From positions 1 through 50,302 of the forward strand of contig CAYUMU010000050.1 in the NCBI GenBank assembly GCA_964445985.1: 50,302 bases of DNA. The letters run 5' to 3'. Below are positions 8,943 through 17,404 of the stretch, in pieces. Source of the stretch: CAYUMU01 sp964445985. Its GTDB lineage: Bacteria; Planctomycetota; Planctomycetia; Pirellulales; S012-138. Each line of letters begins with the position of its first letter. Position 1 is the stretch's first letter. The notes beneath the pieces were generated by a model. That model searched no databases. It was given only the letters and a program-made list of their open reading frames with translations, and had not been told where the DNA came from. The position numbers were made by a program, and so were the translations under genes.

Positions 8943-10004
8943 ATGAGCCACCGCCCGATTCCGCGTCGAGTTATTCTGAAATGGGCCGCTGCCGGAGCGG
9001 TGGGAGGATTCATCGGCCTGGGACAATCCAGTTGGGAGCGAGCATTGCGAGCCGACGAACCGCCGCCGCTCAAAGACACCCACGGCATTTTGGCGTCAGG
9101 AGCCAAGCCCCAGCGTATTCTCGATGAGGGGGCAGGCGAAGGACCGGCCTGGGATCCCCAATTGGGTCTACTGTTCTCCGGGGGCGATGGACATATCCGC
9201 CGGCTGGATCGAGACGGCAAGGTGCAAATCCACCGGGAAAACGCCGGTTCGAACGGTCTGCTGTTCGACCGCGATGGCACTCTGCTGGTTTGCGAACCTC
9301 GGCAACGCCGCGTGACGCGGATGAGTCGCGATGGCCAGGTGACGGTGCTGACCGACCAGTTCGAGGGCAAGAAATACAATCAGCCCAACGATATTACGGT
9401 CGATAGCCAGGGACGGATCTATTTCAGCGATCCGCGCTACGGTGACCGCGGCGACATGGAACTGTTGGACGAGAACGGCAAACAGATCGAAGGCGTGTAT
9501 CGCATCGACCGCGATGGCAAAGTTTCGCGAATCATCACCCACGAAGTCGATCGCCCCAACGGCCTGCTGATCACGCCCGACGACCGCTATTTATATGTGG
9601 CCGACAACAATAACAATCTGCCCGGCGGGCCGCGGAAACTTTGGCGTTTTGACCTGAATCGCGACGGCACGCCCGACCTGAAAAGCCAAACGCTGATTCA
9701 CGACTGGAAAAATGGCCGCGGCCCCGATGGCATGGCGCTCGATGTGGAAGGCCGGCTGTACGTGGCGGGCGGACTGAATAAAGACAACGCTCACGAAACC
9801 GTGGGCAACCAGCCCGGCGGCGTGTATGTATTCGATTCGGCAGGCAAGTACCTGCTGCTGATCCCCATTCCCGTGGACGAAGTCACCAATTGCACCTTCG
9901 GCGGCGACGACTTGAAAACGCTATACATCACCGCTGGCGGAACATTGTGGTCGGTGCCGACAACCGCTCCGGGTAAACTGCTGTGGCCCAAGCCAAAAGG
10001 CTAG
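8943..10004 (+). CDS. Exported SMP-30/gluconolactonase-type beta-propeller protein
   Basis: 353 residues. The N-terminus PRRVILKWAAAGAVGGFIG is a twin-arginine-like signal. The rest is a six-bladed SMP-30/LRE propeller: EGPAWDPQ, then NQPNDITVDSQGRIYFSDP, RPNGLLITPDDRYLYVADN and GPDGMALDVEGRLYVAGG, which supply the Glu, Asn and Asp residues that bind the divalent metal in this family. Relatives hydrolyse sugar lactones such as gluconolactone; the real substrate is unknown. A second, divergent member lies at 30251. The start at 8943 lacks a strong Shine-Dalgarno but is the only Met before the signal. It converges with the ceramidase-family gene. Confidence 0.85.
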   Translation: MSHRPIPRRVILKWAAAGAVGGFIGLGQSSWERALRADEPPPLKDTHGILASGAKPQRILDEGAGEGPAWDPQLGLLFSGGDGHIRRLDRDGKVQIHRENAGSNGLLFDRDGTLLVCEPRQRRVTRMSRDGQVTVLTDQFEGKKYNQPNDITVDSQGRIYFSDPRYGDRGDMELLDENGKQIEGVYRIDRDGKVSRIITHEVDRPNGLLITPDDRYLYVADNNNNLPGGPRKLWRFDLNRDGTPDLKSQTLIHDWKNGRGPDGMALDVEGRLYVAGGLNKDNAHETVGNQPGGVYVFDSAGKYLLLIPIPVDEVTNCTFGGDDLKTLYITAGGTLWSVPTTAPGKLLWPKPKG

Positions 10005-10033
10005 GGTTGCGATGGTGTTCGGTTCGGCCGGCT

Positions 10034-11395
10034 TCATGTTCGTTTCAACTGCTGAAACAAGTCCTTCAGCGTAGCCTCGATCTTCCCTGCTGCCGCCGGT
10101 TCCAGAAAGCTGGAGCGGGCGCGCCAGGTTTCGTAGCCGCCCAGTTTGTGCTGAGCTTCGGTGGGAAGGTAACCCGCGTAGCCGTTGGCCAGTTCAATGG
10201 TAAACGTCACCGGGAAGGGGCTCATTTCCTTGATGTTTTGGCCGATCTCCACAAAGGTTTCGCAGGGCGTGGTGGCGATGCCCACTTCGCCAATGCGATG
10301 GGCCTGAAGCACAATTTCAATCGTGGCCGGCCAATCCGCCATCAGCGCGGTTTCTCGCGCGTAAATCTGCTCGCGGGCGCTGAGCTGCTTGCCCGCGGGA
10401 GCTTGTGAAAGTATGAACTTGGCGCGGGCAATTTCGTCGTCGGCCGGCAAACGGCGATTGAGCGTAAGCAAAGCCTGGCGGGCATCGAGCGTGATGTTGT
10501 CGTGCCAGGTTGCCTGCAGCAAAGCCTGATGAGCAACCGTGGCCACCTGGTAGGCCACGCGGCGCATTTGCACATAAGCAGGGCTACCGGGCTGAGGCTG
10601 CCGGAAGTTGACATTATTAATGTCGCCGCTGGTGCCGTTGCTCATCATGCCTACGAACGGTGGATCGAGCCGATCGGCGTTGAGCAGGGTTTGCATCCGC
10701 TCGGCAAACAGGGCGAAGTAATCGGCCGACACGTGGCCGGGACCGGTTCCGCCCACGTAATGCAAAGAATAGTTGCCCAAGAGGCCAATGGGGCGGCCTT
10801 CGAGCGAAGTGGCGGCGATGACCGAAACCGCCGGGTCGATGGGGCCAGCGGGCTCGATCAGATCGCTGCTGCCTCGGGGCGGATTCATCCGCACGGTGTC
10901 TGTTTCGCGGCCGAAGGGGTCGATGCCAATGGCGCCGCGTTTCATCTTCCAGCGACGATTGAACACCTGCCCCGATTCTTCACCCACGGCCCAAGCCACC
11001 TTGGCGGGCTCCAGATTGTTGGTGGCACGAATCACGCCATCCACAATGCGGGGCATCAAGAACTGCCGGTAAGCTTCGTCGGGGTCGCTTTGGAACACGC
11101 CGACCGAAGTTGGCGCGCTATGCGTATGCGTGGCCGAAATGCAAATGTGGTCGGCATCGACCACGCCCTGCCTGGCCAATTGCTGCTTGGCGGCATCCAT
11201 TAGTTCGCGGTCGAGCATGCAGCTATCGCAAACCACGTAAGCCAGTCGCGTGCCGCCATCATCGAGCACCAGGCAGCGGGCGTGCAGGTCGTCGTGAACG
11301 TGGGTGGCCGTGCGATCCGACATGCCTCCGTTGAGCGAAACGCCGATCCGCGGGGTGATGTTGCTGGTGGCGGCGCCGGCGCGAAGCTTGCCCAT
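10034..11395 (-). CDS. Neutral/alkaline ceramidase-family hydrolase
   Basis: 453 residues. Resembles the N-terminal catalytic domain of neutral/alkaline non-lysosomal ceramidases: opening AGAATSNITPRIG, the zinc-site motif ATHTHSAPTS (H90, H92), and a second histidine region NYSLHYVGG. Family members hydrolyse ceramide-like amides, but in planctomycetes many copies occur without known sphingolipids, so the substrate is open. The immunoglobulin-like C-terminal domain of full-length ceramidases is absent, and no signal peptide is seen from the chosen ATG at 11395, which has AGGAG about nine bases upstream. A longer in-frame start at 11470 (non-ATG) is less likely. Confidence 0.8.
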   Translation of the reverse strand: MGKLRAGAATSNITPRIGVSLNGGMSDRTATHVHDDLHARCLVLDDGGTRLAYVVCDSCMLDRELMDAAKQQLARQGVVDADHICISATHTHSAPTSVGVFQSDPDEAYRQFLMPRIVDGVIRATNNLEPAKVAWAVGEESGQVFNRRWKMKRGAIGIDPFGRETDTVRMNPPRGSSDLIEPAGPIDPAVSVIAATSLEGRPIGLLGNYSLHYVGGTGPGHVSADYFALFAERMQTLLNADRLDPPFVGMMSNGTSGDINNVNFRQPQPGSPAYVQMRRVAYQVATVAHQALLQATWHDNITLDARQALLTLNRRLPADDEIARAKFILSQAPAGKQLSAREQIYARETALMADWPATIEIVLQAHRIGEVGIATTPCETFVEIGQNIKEMSPFPVTFTIELANGYAGYLPTEAQHKLGGYETWRARSSFLEPAAAGKIEATLKDLFQQLKRT

Positions 11396-11698
11396 GGTGG
11401 TGAATCTCCTGATGTCTGATCGAAGGAAGGTGGCTGGCAGGGAACGCGGCAAGTCCGCGGTCGATGGCAACGATTATTCTCGCTGGAGCGCGCCAACGCA
11501 ATTTTTGGTCGGGCAGAAACCAAGGGTGGTTGACTCAAGCCATTGCCGGGGCGAGATTTGCTTGCTTTATTGCCGCCTGCTCGCGTATGCTGCCAAGGTT
11601 AATTGCCGCGCGCAGGCCAGGATGGCCTGCCCCCCGCGAATTGCTCGGGCTCCTTTGGGCATGAGCAAAGCATGGTGCAAAGTTGGAGCCGAGCTGTC
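11396..11698. other. Divergent intergenic region, no gene seen
   Basis: 303 bases between the ceramidase-family gene (minus) and a small exported protein gene (plus). It should contain both promoters. I could not pick convincing -35/-10 boxes, and there is no conspicuous repeat. Confidence 0.5.
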
Positions 11699-12250
11699 AT
11701 GCCGAGGTCTTACCTACCGCTCTTCATCATGCTGCTGGGCTGGTGCTGCCTGGGCGCCGCTCCCCAAGCCAATCCCGGTTGCGCGCCGGGCGCGGAGGTG
11801 CCTTCGTTCTTTGTGCGCGAAGTCGTGGGGCACCGGCCCAATCTGGCCATTTGTTTGGTCTGCCGATACGGCGAACGGCCCGTGGCCCTGGTCTGCGTGC
11901 GAAACCTCAACGCCGAGGTGGCCCAATTGATTGAGCGCGTGGACCGGGCGGTGGATGCCGGCCGAGGGGTGGGCTTGCGCGGCTTTGCGGTCTTCACCAA
12001 CGGTGATTTTGCCGACCTGCAACCGCGACTGGCCAATCTCACCCGCGAACGAAAGACCAGCCTGCCGCTGGTGCTGCCTATTGAACGCGGCGGCCCCAGC
12101 ACGATGCAGCTTCCCCGCGAGGCCGACGTAACGGTGCTGCTCTACCGCGACAAAACCGTGGCCCAACGGTTCACGTTCGCCCCCGATGAACTGGACAAGG
12201 ACAACATCGACCGCGTGATCGCGGCGATTGAACAGTTGCCGAAATCGTAA
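11699..12250 (+). CDS. Small exported protein, possibly thioredoxin-like
   Basis: 183 residues. Residues 1-22 form a signal peptide (LPLFIMLLGWCCLGAAP). The mature part starts with a predicted strand and a C52-x-x-C55 pair (ICLVCRYGERPVALV), then an amphipathic helix (NLNAEVAQLIERVDRAV) and two further strand/helix units ending in AIEQLPKS; this order would fit a thioredoxin-like fold, though the cysteines sit in a strand and not at a helix start, so redox activity is doubtful. The start could also be the ATG at 11672, which gives a longer N-terminus. No family name can be given. Confidence 0.6.
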   Translation: MPRSYLPLFIMLLGWCCLGAAPQANPGCAPGAEVPSFFVREVVGHRPNLAICLVCRYGERPVALVCVRNLNAEVAQLIERVDRAVDAGRGVGLRGFAVFTNGDFADLQPRLANLTRERKTSLPLVLPIERGGPSTMQLPREADVTVLLYRDKTVAQRFTFAPDELDKDNIDRVIAAIEQLPKS

Positions 12251-12374
12251 AGGGCCAAGGATCGAGCCGGAGTTTCCCTCAGGCCTGCCTCCCCCCTCGA
12301 CGATCGCAAATGCTGGCAGGGCTGTTTTCAGGTAGCCCCTTGCGGAATGTGCGATTGTTCAACGCGGGTGGGTG

Positions 12375-13673
12375 TTACTCCAACCCTTGCATGGTGCCAG
12401 AGGCGCCGGCGAACGTATCCATCTCGACACCGAATCGTTGCGACATGCTGACGAAGAGCTTCGGCAGGGGATAGTTATTCTTGGCGTCGAATGCCAGATG
12501 AGCGCCGTGCTTGTAGCCGCCGCCCGCCAAGAGGATGGGCAGATTGGTCGTGATGTGCCCGCTGCCACTGCCCAGGTTGCTACCGAGCAGAACCTGCGTG
12601 CGATCGAGCAAACTCACCCCATTCTCGGTGCTTTGCCGCAGGTTGGCGAGCAGTTCGAAGAATGCCTGCATGGTGGCCGTTTCGATCAGTTCCAGTTGCC
12701 GGAGCATGTCGGGGTTCTTGCCGTGATGCGAGAGGCCATGGTAGCCAAGCTGCACGCCGGGAATCAGGGGCACCGTGCCGTAGCCCGTGCCGCCGTAGGT
12801 AATGATCCGCGTGCTATCGGTCTCCAGGGCCAAACGCATGATATCGAAGTGGGCGCGGAGGCGGCCGACGAGGTCGTTGCCCGCCAGGTTTCCGGGCGGT
12901 TTCGCGGTAACCTTCGGTTTGGGCGTTTGATTCCAAAGCTCGTTCTTCTTGAGTCGCTGTTCGGTTTGCCGCACGGCGGTGAAGAATTGATCGAGCTTGT
13001 CGCGATCGGCGGCGCCCACCTGGCGCTCAATCTTCCGGGCGTCGCCGATGACGGTATCGAGGATGCTTTGCCCGTCTTCCAAATCGCGCTGCACGGCGGC
13101 GACTTCCGCGGGCGACCCGTTGAAAAACAGCCTGGCGAACGTATTCGCGGGCGAGGGGTCCGAGGGAATGGCGACGCCGTTGGCCGACCACGATAGTGTT
13201 TTGTCGCCCAGGGTGAGCGCGGCAAAGCGGGTCTGGTCGCCTGCCTTTTCGGCCAGGAGCTGATCCAACGAGATGGTGTTTTTGAAGGTGCGGGCACCGG
13301 GCGAGGGGGCAGCGGTGAGGAACGACTTCTCCGCGGAATGGCCGCCATCGACGCCGGGGTGGCTCGTTCCCGAGAAGACGGTGAATTTGTCGCGGAGCGA
13401 CTCGCCCAACTTCAAATAGGTGGAAGCCTCGTAGTTGCGTCCGGCTTGTTGCGGGAAGAAGTTCTCGGGCAAGAACCCCAGCGGGACATTGATGGCAATG
13501 ATTCGCGCCGGGCCTGTGGCGTTTGGCCCAGCGGCGTTTGGCCCTGTGGAGATGGGTCCTGTGGAGATGGGCGACGCGGCTCGCGCGGCCAAGGGTTGCA
13601 TGGCATCGAGCAGCGGCAACGCCATGGCCACGCCGGCCCCGCGCAAGAATGTACGACGCGTAAGTGCTTTCAT
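12375..13673 (-). CDS. DUF1552 Tat-exported protein, partner of the upstream DUF1592 gene
   Basis: 432 residues. Twin-arginine signal LTRRTFLRGAGVAMALPLLDAM at the N-terminus, followed by a tandem pentapeptide stretch (ISTGP, ISTGP, NAAGP, NATGP; about residues 35-54), then the DUF1552 domain with typical stretches VPLGFLPENFFP, GVDGGHSAEKSFL and LGYHGLSHHGKNP. DUF1552 proteins are related to alkaline-phosphatase-like/DUF1501 exported proteins, but no function is known. Start: an ATG at 13673 or a TTG two codons earlier; either lies within 20 bases of the DUF1592 stop, so the two genes are surely co-transcribed. A second such pair is at 37849-41618. Confidence 0.85.
   Translation of the reverse strand: MKALTRRTFLRGAGVAMALPLLDAMQPLAARAASPISTGPISTGPNAAGPNATGPARIIAINVPLGFLPENFFPQQAGRNYEASTYLKLGESLRDKFTVFSGTSHPGVDGGHSAEKSFLTAAPSPGARTFKNTISLDQLLAEKAGDQTRFAALTLGDKTLSWSANGVAIPSDPSPANTFARLFFNGSPAEVAAVQRDLEDGQSILDTVIGDARKIERQVGAADRDKLDQFFTAVRQTEQRLKKNELWNQTPKPKVTAKPPGNLAGNDLVGRLRAHFDIMRLALETDSTRIITYGGTGYGTVPLIPGVQLGYHGLSHHGKNPDMLRQLELIETATMQAFFELLANLRQSTENGVSLLDRTQVLLGSNLGSGSGHITTNLPILLAGGGYKHGAHLAFDAKNNYPLPKLFVSMSQRFGVEMDTFAGASGTMQGLE
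13510..13569. repeat. Four tandem 15-base units inside the DUF1552 gene
   Basis: Units at 13510, 13525, 13540 and 13555, each 15 bases, imperfect but in frame. They encode xxxGP pentapeptides directly after the Tat signal peptide. Confidence 0.75.
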
Positions 13674-13691
13674 CCTCAAGGTTCCCGCATG

Positions 13692-16091
13692 TTATCGAGT
13701 CGCGAAAGTTTCGCTTTGAACCACGGCGTGAATCAAGGTCCGCAATCCATTGCCGCCCGCTTGGGTTTGACGGACCACGTTGGCAACCGCGTCGCGATCG
13801 CTAAAACCCAATTCGCGGCCGGTCGCATAGCAGAGTAGTTTTTCGGCCAGGCAGGCGGCGAAGTCGCTGCGCCGCGCCAGCAAGAGCCGCTTGAAATCGC
13901 GCACATCGGCGAACGTCTCGCCGCTTTCGGTTTCACCCGCGGGGTCCACGTTGGCGCCCTGCACCACTTTGCCCCATCGCATTTCGGGATTGGTCGTTTG
14001 CCAGCGGACATAGCTTTCGCGATACGCGCCGATCGGGTCGAAACTTTCCAGGGCAAAGCCTGGTGGATCGATCGAGCGGTGACACACGTTGCAGCTTTCG
14101 GCGCCGCGGTGCAAGGCCAACTGCTCGCGGATGGTGGTGGCGCCGCGAATATCGGGCTCAATGCCAGCGGTATTGGGGGGCGGCGGCGGAGTTGGGCGGC
14201 CGAGGATGTTTTCGAGCACCCATACGCCACGGGTGACAGGCGAAGTGTTGGTGCCATTGGCGGTGACTTTCAAAATGGCGGCCTGGGTGAGCACCCCGCC
14301 CCGCACGCTGCCGGCCGGCAAGGCAACCTTGCGCAGGTTCAGGCCGGTGATGCCGTTGATCTCGTAGTGCCGCGCCAACCGTTCGTTGAGCATGGCCCAA
14401 TTGGAGGATAGGAAATCGTCGATCGAAATATCCGCCCGCAGCATCTCGCGGAAGTAGCCTTCGCTTTCCCAGGTCATGCTTTCTTGCAGCAATTCATCAA
14501 ACTTGGGATAGAGCCGCGAGTCGGGCTCGGTCTCATTGATTTGCCGCAGCCGTAACCACTGGCCGGTAAAATTCTTGACGAATGCCTCGCTCTTGGGGTC
14601 TTGCAGCATCCGCTCGGTCTGTGCTCGTAGCGCATCGGATGAGTTCAGGCGGCGCTCGCCAGCCAAACGCAACAGCTCTTCGTCGGGCGGGGCACTCCAT
14701 AAAAAGTACGACAACCGCGAGGCCAGTTCCCCAGCGGAAACGCGCTCGGTAGGGTCGCGGCGATCTTCATTGAGATAGAGAAAGTGGGGCGAGCAGAGGA
14801 CGCCCATCAAGCCGACGCGGATACTGTCGGTGAAGCTGCGGCCCGCCGCGAGTCGCGCTGCCACCAGTTCCACGTACGGGGCCACCTCGTCGTCCGTCGC
14901 CGCGCGGCGGAAGGCCCTGGGGATGAACCGCTGGAGAATTTGCCGCGCATCGGCGAGCGTGCCGGTCTTGAGGTCGAGGTCGCCAAACAGCCGCGAATGG
15001 CATTCGGGCGGCCATTGATCGTAAAGAGGGCCGGTGATCTCCACTTCACCGAAGCCAACGCCCGGATACGTGACGCCTGGCTTGGAGCGCAGGTAGGTGG
15101 GCAACCCCAAGGCAAAAAACTGCAGCGCGCCGTTGGCCTCCATGGTGGCTTCCAGCTCGAAGGTTCGCGGCTCGGCGCCGACTTCAAAGTAGCCCAGCGT
15201 GCGCTGCGTGATGCCTTGCGATTGAAATACCGCGGCCGTGACGGCAAAGCACAGGGTACTGGGCGCATCGTGGGCTGCCGCCTGAAAACGGAAGCGATAC
15301 CGGCCGCGGGTTCGCACGCGCTTGTCGCGGGTGGAAACCTTGGAATAGCTGATCCCATCGGAACTGATGTGCAGCACCACCCGCCCATCCACGTAGTCGT
15401 AGCTCCCCTGGCCAAAGTACGGTTTGGTTTCGCGAACCGAATCGACCGTGAAGGTTTCGGTTGCCGGCCGAGGGCCGGTCACGATCGCTTCGTCCAGGGC
15501 GTGGCGGGCAGCCGCCAGGTAGCCCTGCATTTGCTCGGACGAAATCGCCAAAGCTTCGCCAATATTGTCGAAGCCGCCGGCCTGTTGATCCTCGGGCAAG
15601 TAGTCGATGAGGTTGAGGTCGATGGCCAGCAGGTCGCGAATGGTGTTCTGGTATTCAATGCGGTTCAGACGCCGTTGCACCACCTCGCGCTGGGCGCGAT
15701 CGGCCCCGGTGAGCGCCGGCCTCGCGGCGGCGAGGAACGATTCCATCTCGGCTTGCGTGGGGCGATCGGTCCCCGCTGGCGGCATTTCACCGCGAGCCAC
15801 GCGATCGAAAATGCGTGTCCAAAGATCGGTCTGGGCGCGGCTGGCCAGGGTGAAGTTCGGCTGTTCCAAACTCAGTCCAGCTTCGGGCGCGGCCGCCGCG
15901 TGGCAAGCCACGCAATGCTTGTGAAAGAACCCCGACGCCGTGGTAACCCAATCGGCTTGCGGTTCGGCCGAGATGGCGACGGTCGAGGGGAATAACGAGC
16001 CGCAAAACGCCGCCGCCAGCACGGACAACACGCGCAAGCGCGGCACGCGATGTGGCGAGAATCGAAAGATTCGCTCGGTCAGACCAAACAT
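13692..16091 (-). CDS. DUF1592 cytochrome-like exported protein (DUF1587-1595-1592-1588-1585 type), copy 1
   Basis: 799 residues with a Sec signal peptide (about residues 18-42). A cytochrome-c-like motif C60-VA-CH64 follows (HKHCVACHAAA), then the conserved planctomycete block order: DUF1587 (RRLNRIEYQNTIRDLL), a central beta-rich module likely to be carbohydrate-binding-like (about 200-345), DUF1595 (FIPRAFRRAATDDE), DUF1592 (SRLSYFLWSAPPDEELL), DUF1588 (TANGTNTSPVTRGVW, with a second CxxCH in CNVCHRSIDPPGF) and DUF1585 at the C-terminus. The two CxxCH motifs suggest covalent haem and electron transfer outside the cytoplasmic membrane, but the role is unproven. The ATG at 16091 has GAGG upstream. 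It is the first gene of an operon with the DUF1552 gene. Confidence 0.9.
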   Translation of the reverse strand: MFGLTERIFRFSPHRVPRLRVLSVLAAAFCGSLFPSTVAISAEPQADWVTTASGFFHKHCVACHAAAAPEAGLSLEQPNFTLASRAQTDLWTRIFDRVARGEMPPAGTDRPTQAEMESFLAAARPALTGADRAQREVVQRRLNRIEYQNTIRDLLAIDLNLIDYLPEDQQAGGFDNIGEALAISSEQMQGYLAAARHALDEAIVTGPRPATETFTVDSVRETKPYFGQGSYDYVDGRVVLHISSDGISYSKVSTRDKRVRTRGRYRFRFQAAAHDAPSTLCFAVTAAVFQSQGITQRTLGYFEVGAEPRTFELEATMEANGALQFFALGLPTYLRSKPGVTYPGVGFGEVEITGPLYDQWPPECHSRLFGDLDLKTGTLADARQILQRFIPRAFRRAATDDEVAPYVELVAARLAAGRSFTDSIRVGLMGVLCSPHFLYLNEDRRDPTERVSAGELASRLSYFLWSAPPDEELLRLAGERRLNSSDALRAQTERMLQDPKSEAFVKNFTGQWLRLRQINETEPDSRLYPKFDELLQESMTWESEGYFREMLRADISIDDFLSSNWAMLNERLARHYEINGITGLNLRKVALPAGSVRGGVLTQAAILKVTANGTNTSPVTRGVWVLENILGRPTPPPPPNTAGIEPDIRGATTIREQLALHRGAESCNVCHRSIDPPGFALESFDPIGAYRESYVRWQTTNPEMRWGKVVQGANVDPAGETESGETFADVRDFKRLLLARRSDFAACLAEKLLCYATGRELGFSDRDAVANVVRQTQAGGNGLRTLIHAVVQSETFATR

Positions 16092-16471
16092 GATTGCCTC
16101 GATTACTGTCCCGAATCGCCATCGCCCGACGGTACGGCAACCACCCTTTGCCGAGATTTGCCAGTGTACTCAAAATGGAACAACTTCGACAGCGAATGAT
16201 TGGTGAGCGAAGCGGATCGTGTGGGCGTCTCGAAAGTGGGTGGAAAGCCGAACCGCGAAAGCCCCCCGCGTAGCGAGGTACGAGCCCAATCAAGACATGC
16301 GCGCGCGGGGGAGGGTGGGGTGGGGGGCAGAACAGGGTACACGCGCCGCGATCTTCGTGCCTGGCAAAGCTCGACATTTTGTGGGCCAAGCCGTAGGCTG
16401 AAGACATCGACCCCATCTTTGCCGTTCACTGGGCCTTCGGTGCCCCTTTCCCCGTGTGGAGGATTCACGCC
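16092..16471. other. Divergent intergenic region, no gene seen
   Basis: 380 bases between the DUF1592 gene (minus) and an exported-protein gene (plus). It includes a strongly G-rich stretch around 16300-16335. Open frames on both strands here have no family resemblance and no ribosome binding site. It should contain both promoters. Confidence 0.5.
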
Positions 16472-17308
16472 ATGCTGTCACGTGTTCAACGGACGCAGGG
16501 TTTGCTGGTCTTGGGTTTGCCGATGCTGGGTTTGCCAATCTTGGGAATCGGTTTCGTGGCCGCGCTTGTTTCAGCGGCTGCCGCCGACACGATTCATCTT
16601 CGCAATGGCGACCGCATTCACGGCAAGGTGCTGGAGCTCACCGAACAAGAAGTGAAGCTGCAGAGCGAGATTCATGGCATCTTCAAGCTGCCCCGCGACA
16701 AGGTGCTTTCCATTTCGATTGGCGACGTGCCGGCCGATCCACAGCCAGCGGCCCGAGCCCCGGTTCCACGCGGAGTTGCCGGCGGCCGCGCCCCAGCCCC
16801 CGGTTCGGTGGACGAACTACTCGATCGCATGCTGCCCAAGAATTTTGACCAGCAAACCGTGAAAGAGCTTGGCAACGCGGCCGGAGCGGCGGGCGGCATT
16901 GGCGCGGCTGAAGGCACCGTGGACCAGGTGATCGAGCAGCTTCGCACCGAAGGCGTGCCGGCGGAATTGATGAGCGAGCTCAACCTGATGCTGCCGGGCT
17001 TTTCGTCGCCGGGCGTGCAGGGTTACTTCAACGATCGCGTGAATGGGCTGATCGACGGCTCGCTCGATATCAACGACATTCGCCGCGATGCCACCAAGGC
17101 CGCCGATGAATTGCGTTCGCTGCAAGCCGAACTTGGCCCCGAAGGCGCCGCGCTCAATGGCTACTTGGGAATTTTGGAGGGATTCTTGCAATCGACGGCG
17201 CCGCCCCCGGCTGCCATCGCCCCGAAAGCTGCCGCCCCGAGGCCAGCCGCCCCCCAATCGGCCCCGCAGAAACCGCTTCGCAAGGCCGAACCGGCCGTCA
17301 GGCCCTAG
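16472..17308 (+). CDS. Exported protein of unknown function with an N-terminal LRNGDRIHGKV domain
   Basis: 278 residues. The signal peptide (about residues 1-40) contains the near-repeats GLLVL-GLPML-GLPIL. Directly after cleavage near AAADT comes a compact SH3-like stretch, TIHLRNGDRIHGKVLELT, ending about residue 85; a similar stretch opens the mature part of the 805-residue hydrolase at 47556. A Pro/Ala linker follows, then a helical central region (about 115-235, DRMLPKNFDQQTVKELG and ATKAADELRSLQAEL), and a low-complexity Ala/Pro/Lys tail. No family is recognised. The ATG at 16472 has GGAGG about ten bases upstream; an in-frame GTG at 16454 is less likely. Confidence 0.7.
   Translation: MLSRVQRTQGLLVLGLPMLGLPILGIGFVAALVSAAAADTIHLRNGDRIHGKVLELTEQEVKLQSEIHGIFKLPRDKVLSISIGDVPADPQPAARAPVPRGVAGGRAPAPGSVDELLDRMLPKNFDQQTVKELGNAAGAAGGIGAAEGTVDQVIEQLRTEGVPAELMSELNLMLPGFSSPGVQGYFNDRVNGLIDGSLDINDIRRDATKAADELRSLQAELGPEGAALNGYLGILEGFLQSTAPPPAAIAPKAAAPRPAAPQSAPQKPLRKAEPAVRP
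16496..16540. repeat. Three tandem 15-base units in a signal-peptide coding region
   Basis: Imperfect units starting at 16496, 16511 and 16526 share the core GGGTTTGC. They encode GLLVL, GLPML and GLPIL, i.e. the hydrophobic core of the signal peptide. Confidence 0.7.
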
Positions 17309-17315
17309 CAGAGCC

Positions 17316-17399
17316 TAAGAGCCTATCCGAGAACCTTGTTTCCCCCTCACCCCGACCCCTCTCCCGCGAGGGGAGAGGGAGTATTTGGATAGGCTCTAA
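17316..17399. mobile_element. MITE-like nested palindromic element with TAA direct repeats
   Basis: A 78-base element (17319-17396) is bounded by perfect 10-base inverted repeats GAGCCTATCC / GGATAGGCTC. It is flanked by TAA at 17316-17318 and 17397-17399, consistent with a 3-base target duplication. Inside lies a second strong palindrome, CCCTCTCCC...GGGAGAGGG (17358-17380). It has no coding capacity. It sits eight bases after the stop of the exported-protein gene and six bases beyond the GntP permease stop, so its hairpin may also stop transcription from either side. The repeat ends and 3-base duplication recall IS5-type elements, which is inference. Confidence 0.6.
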
Positions 17400-17404
17400 A
17401 GCTG

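Noticed and set aside
14784..15995. 403-codon plus-strand frame opposite the DUF1592 gene
   Set aside because: Composition is typical of a shadow frame (His/Gly/Arg-rich) and the minus-strand gene is well supported.
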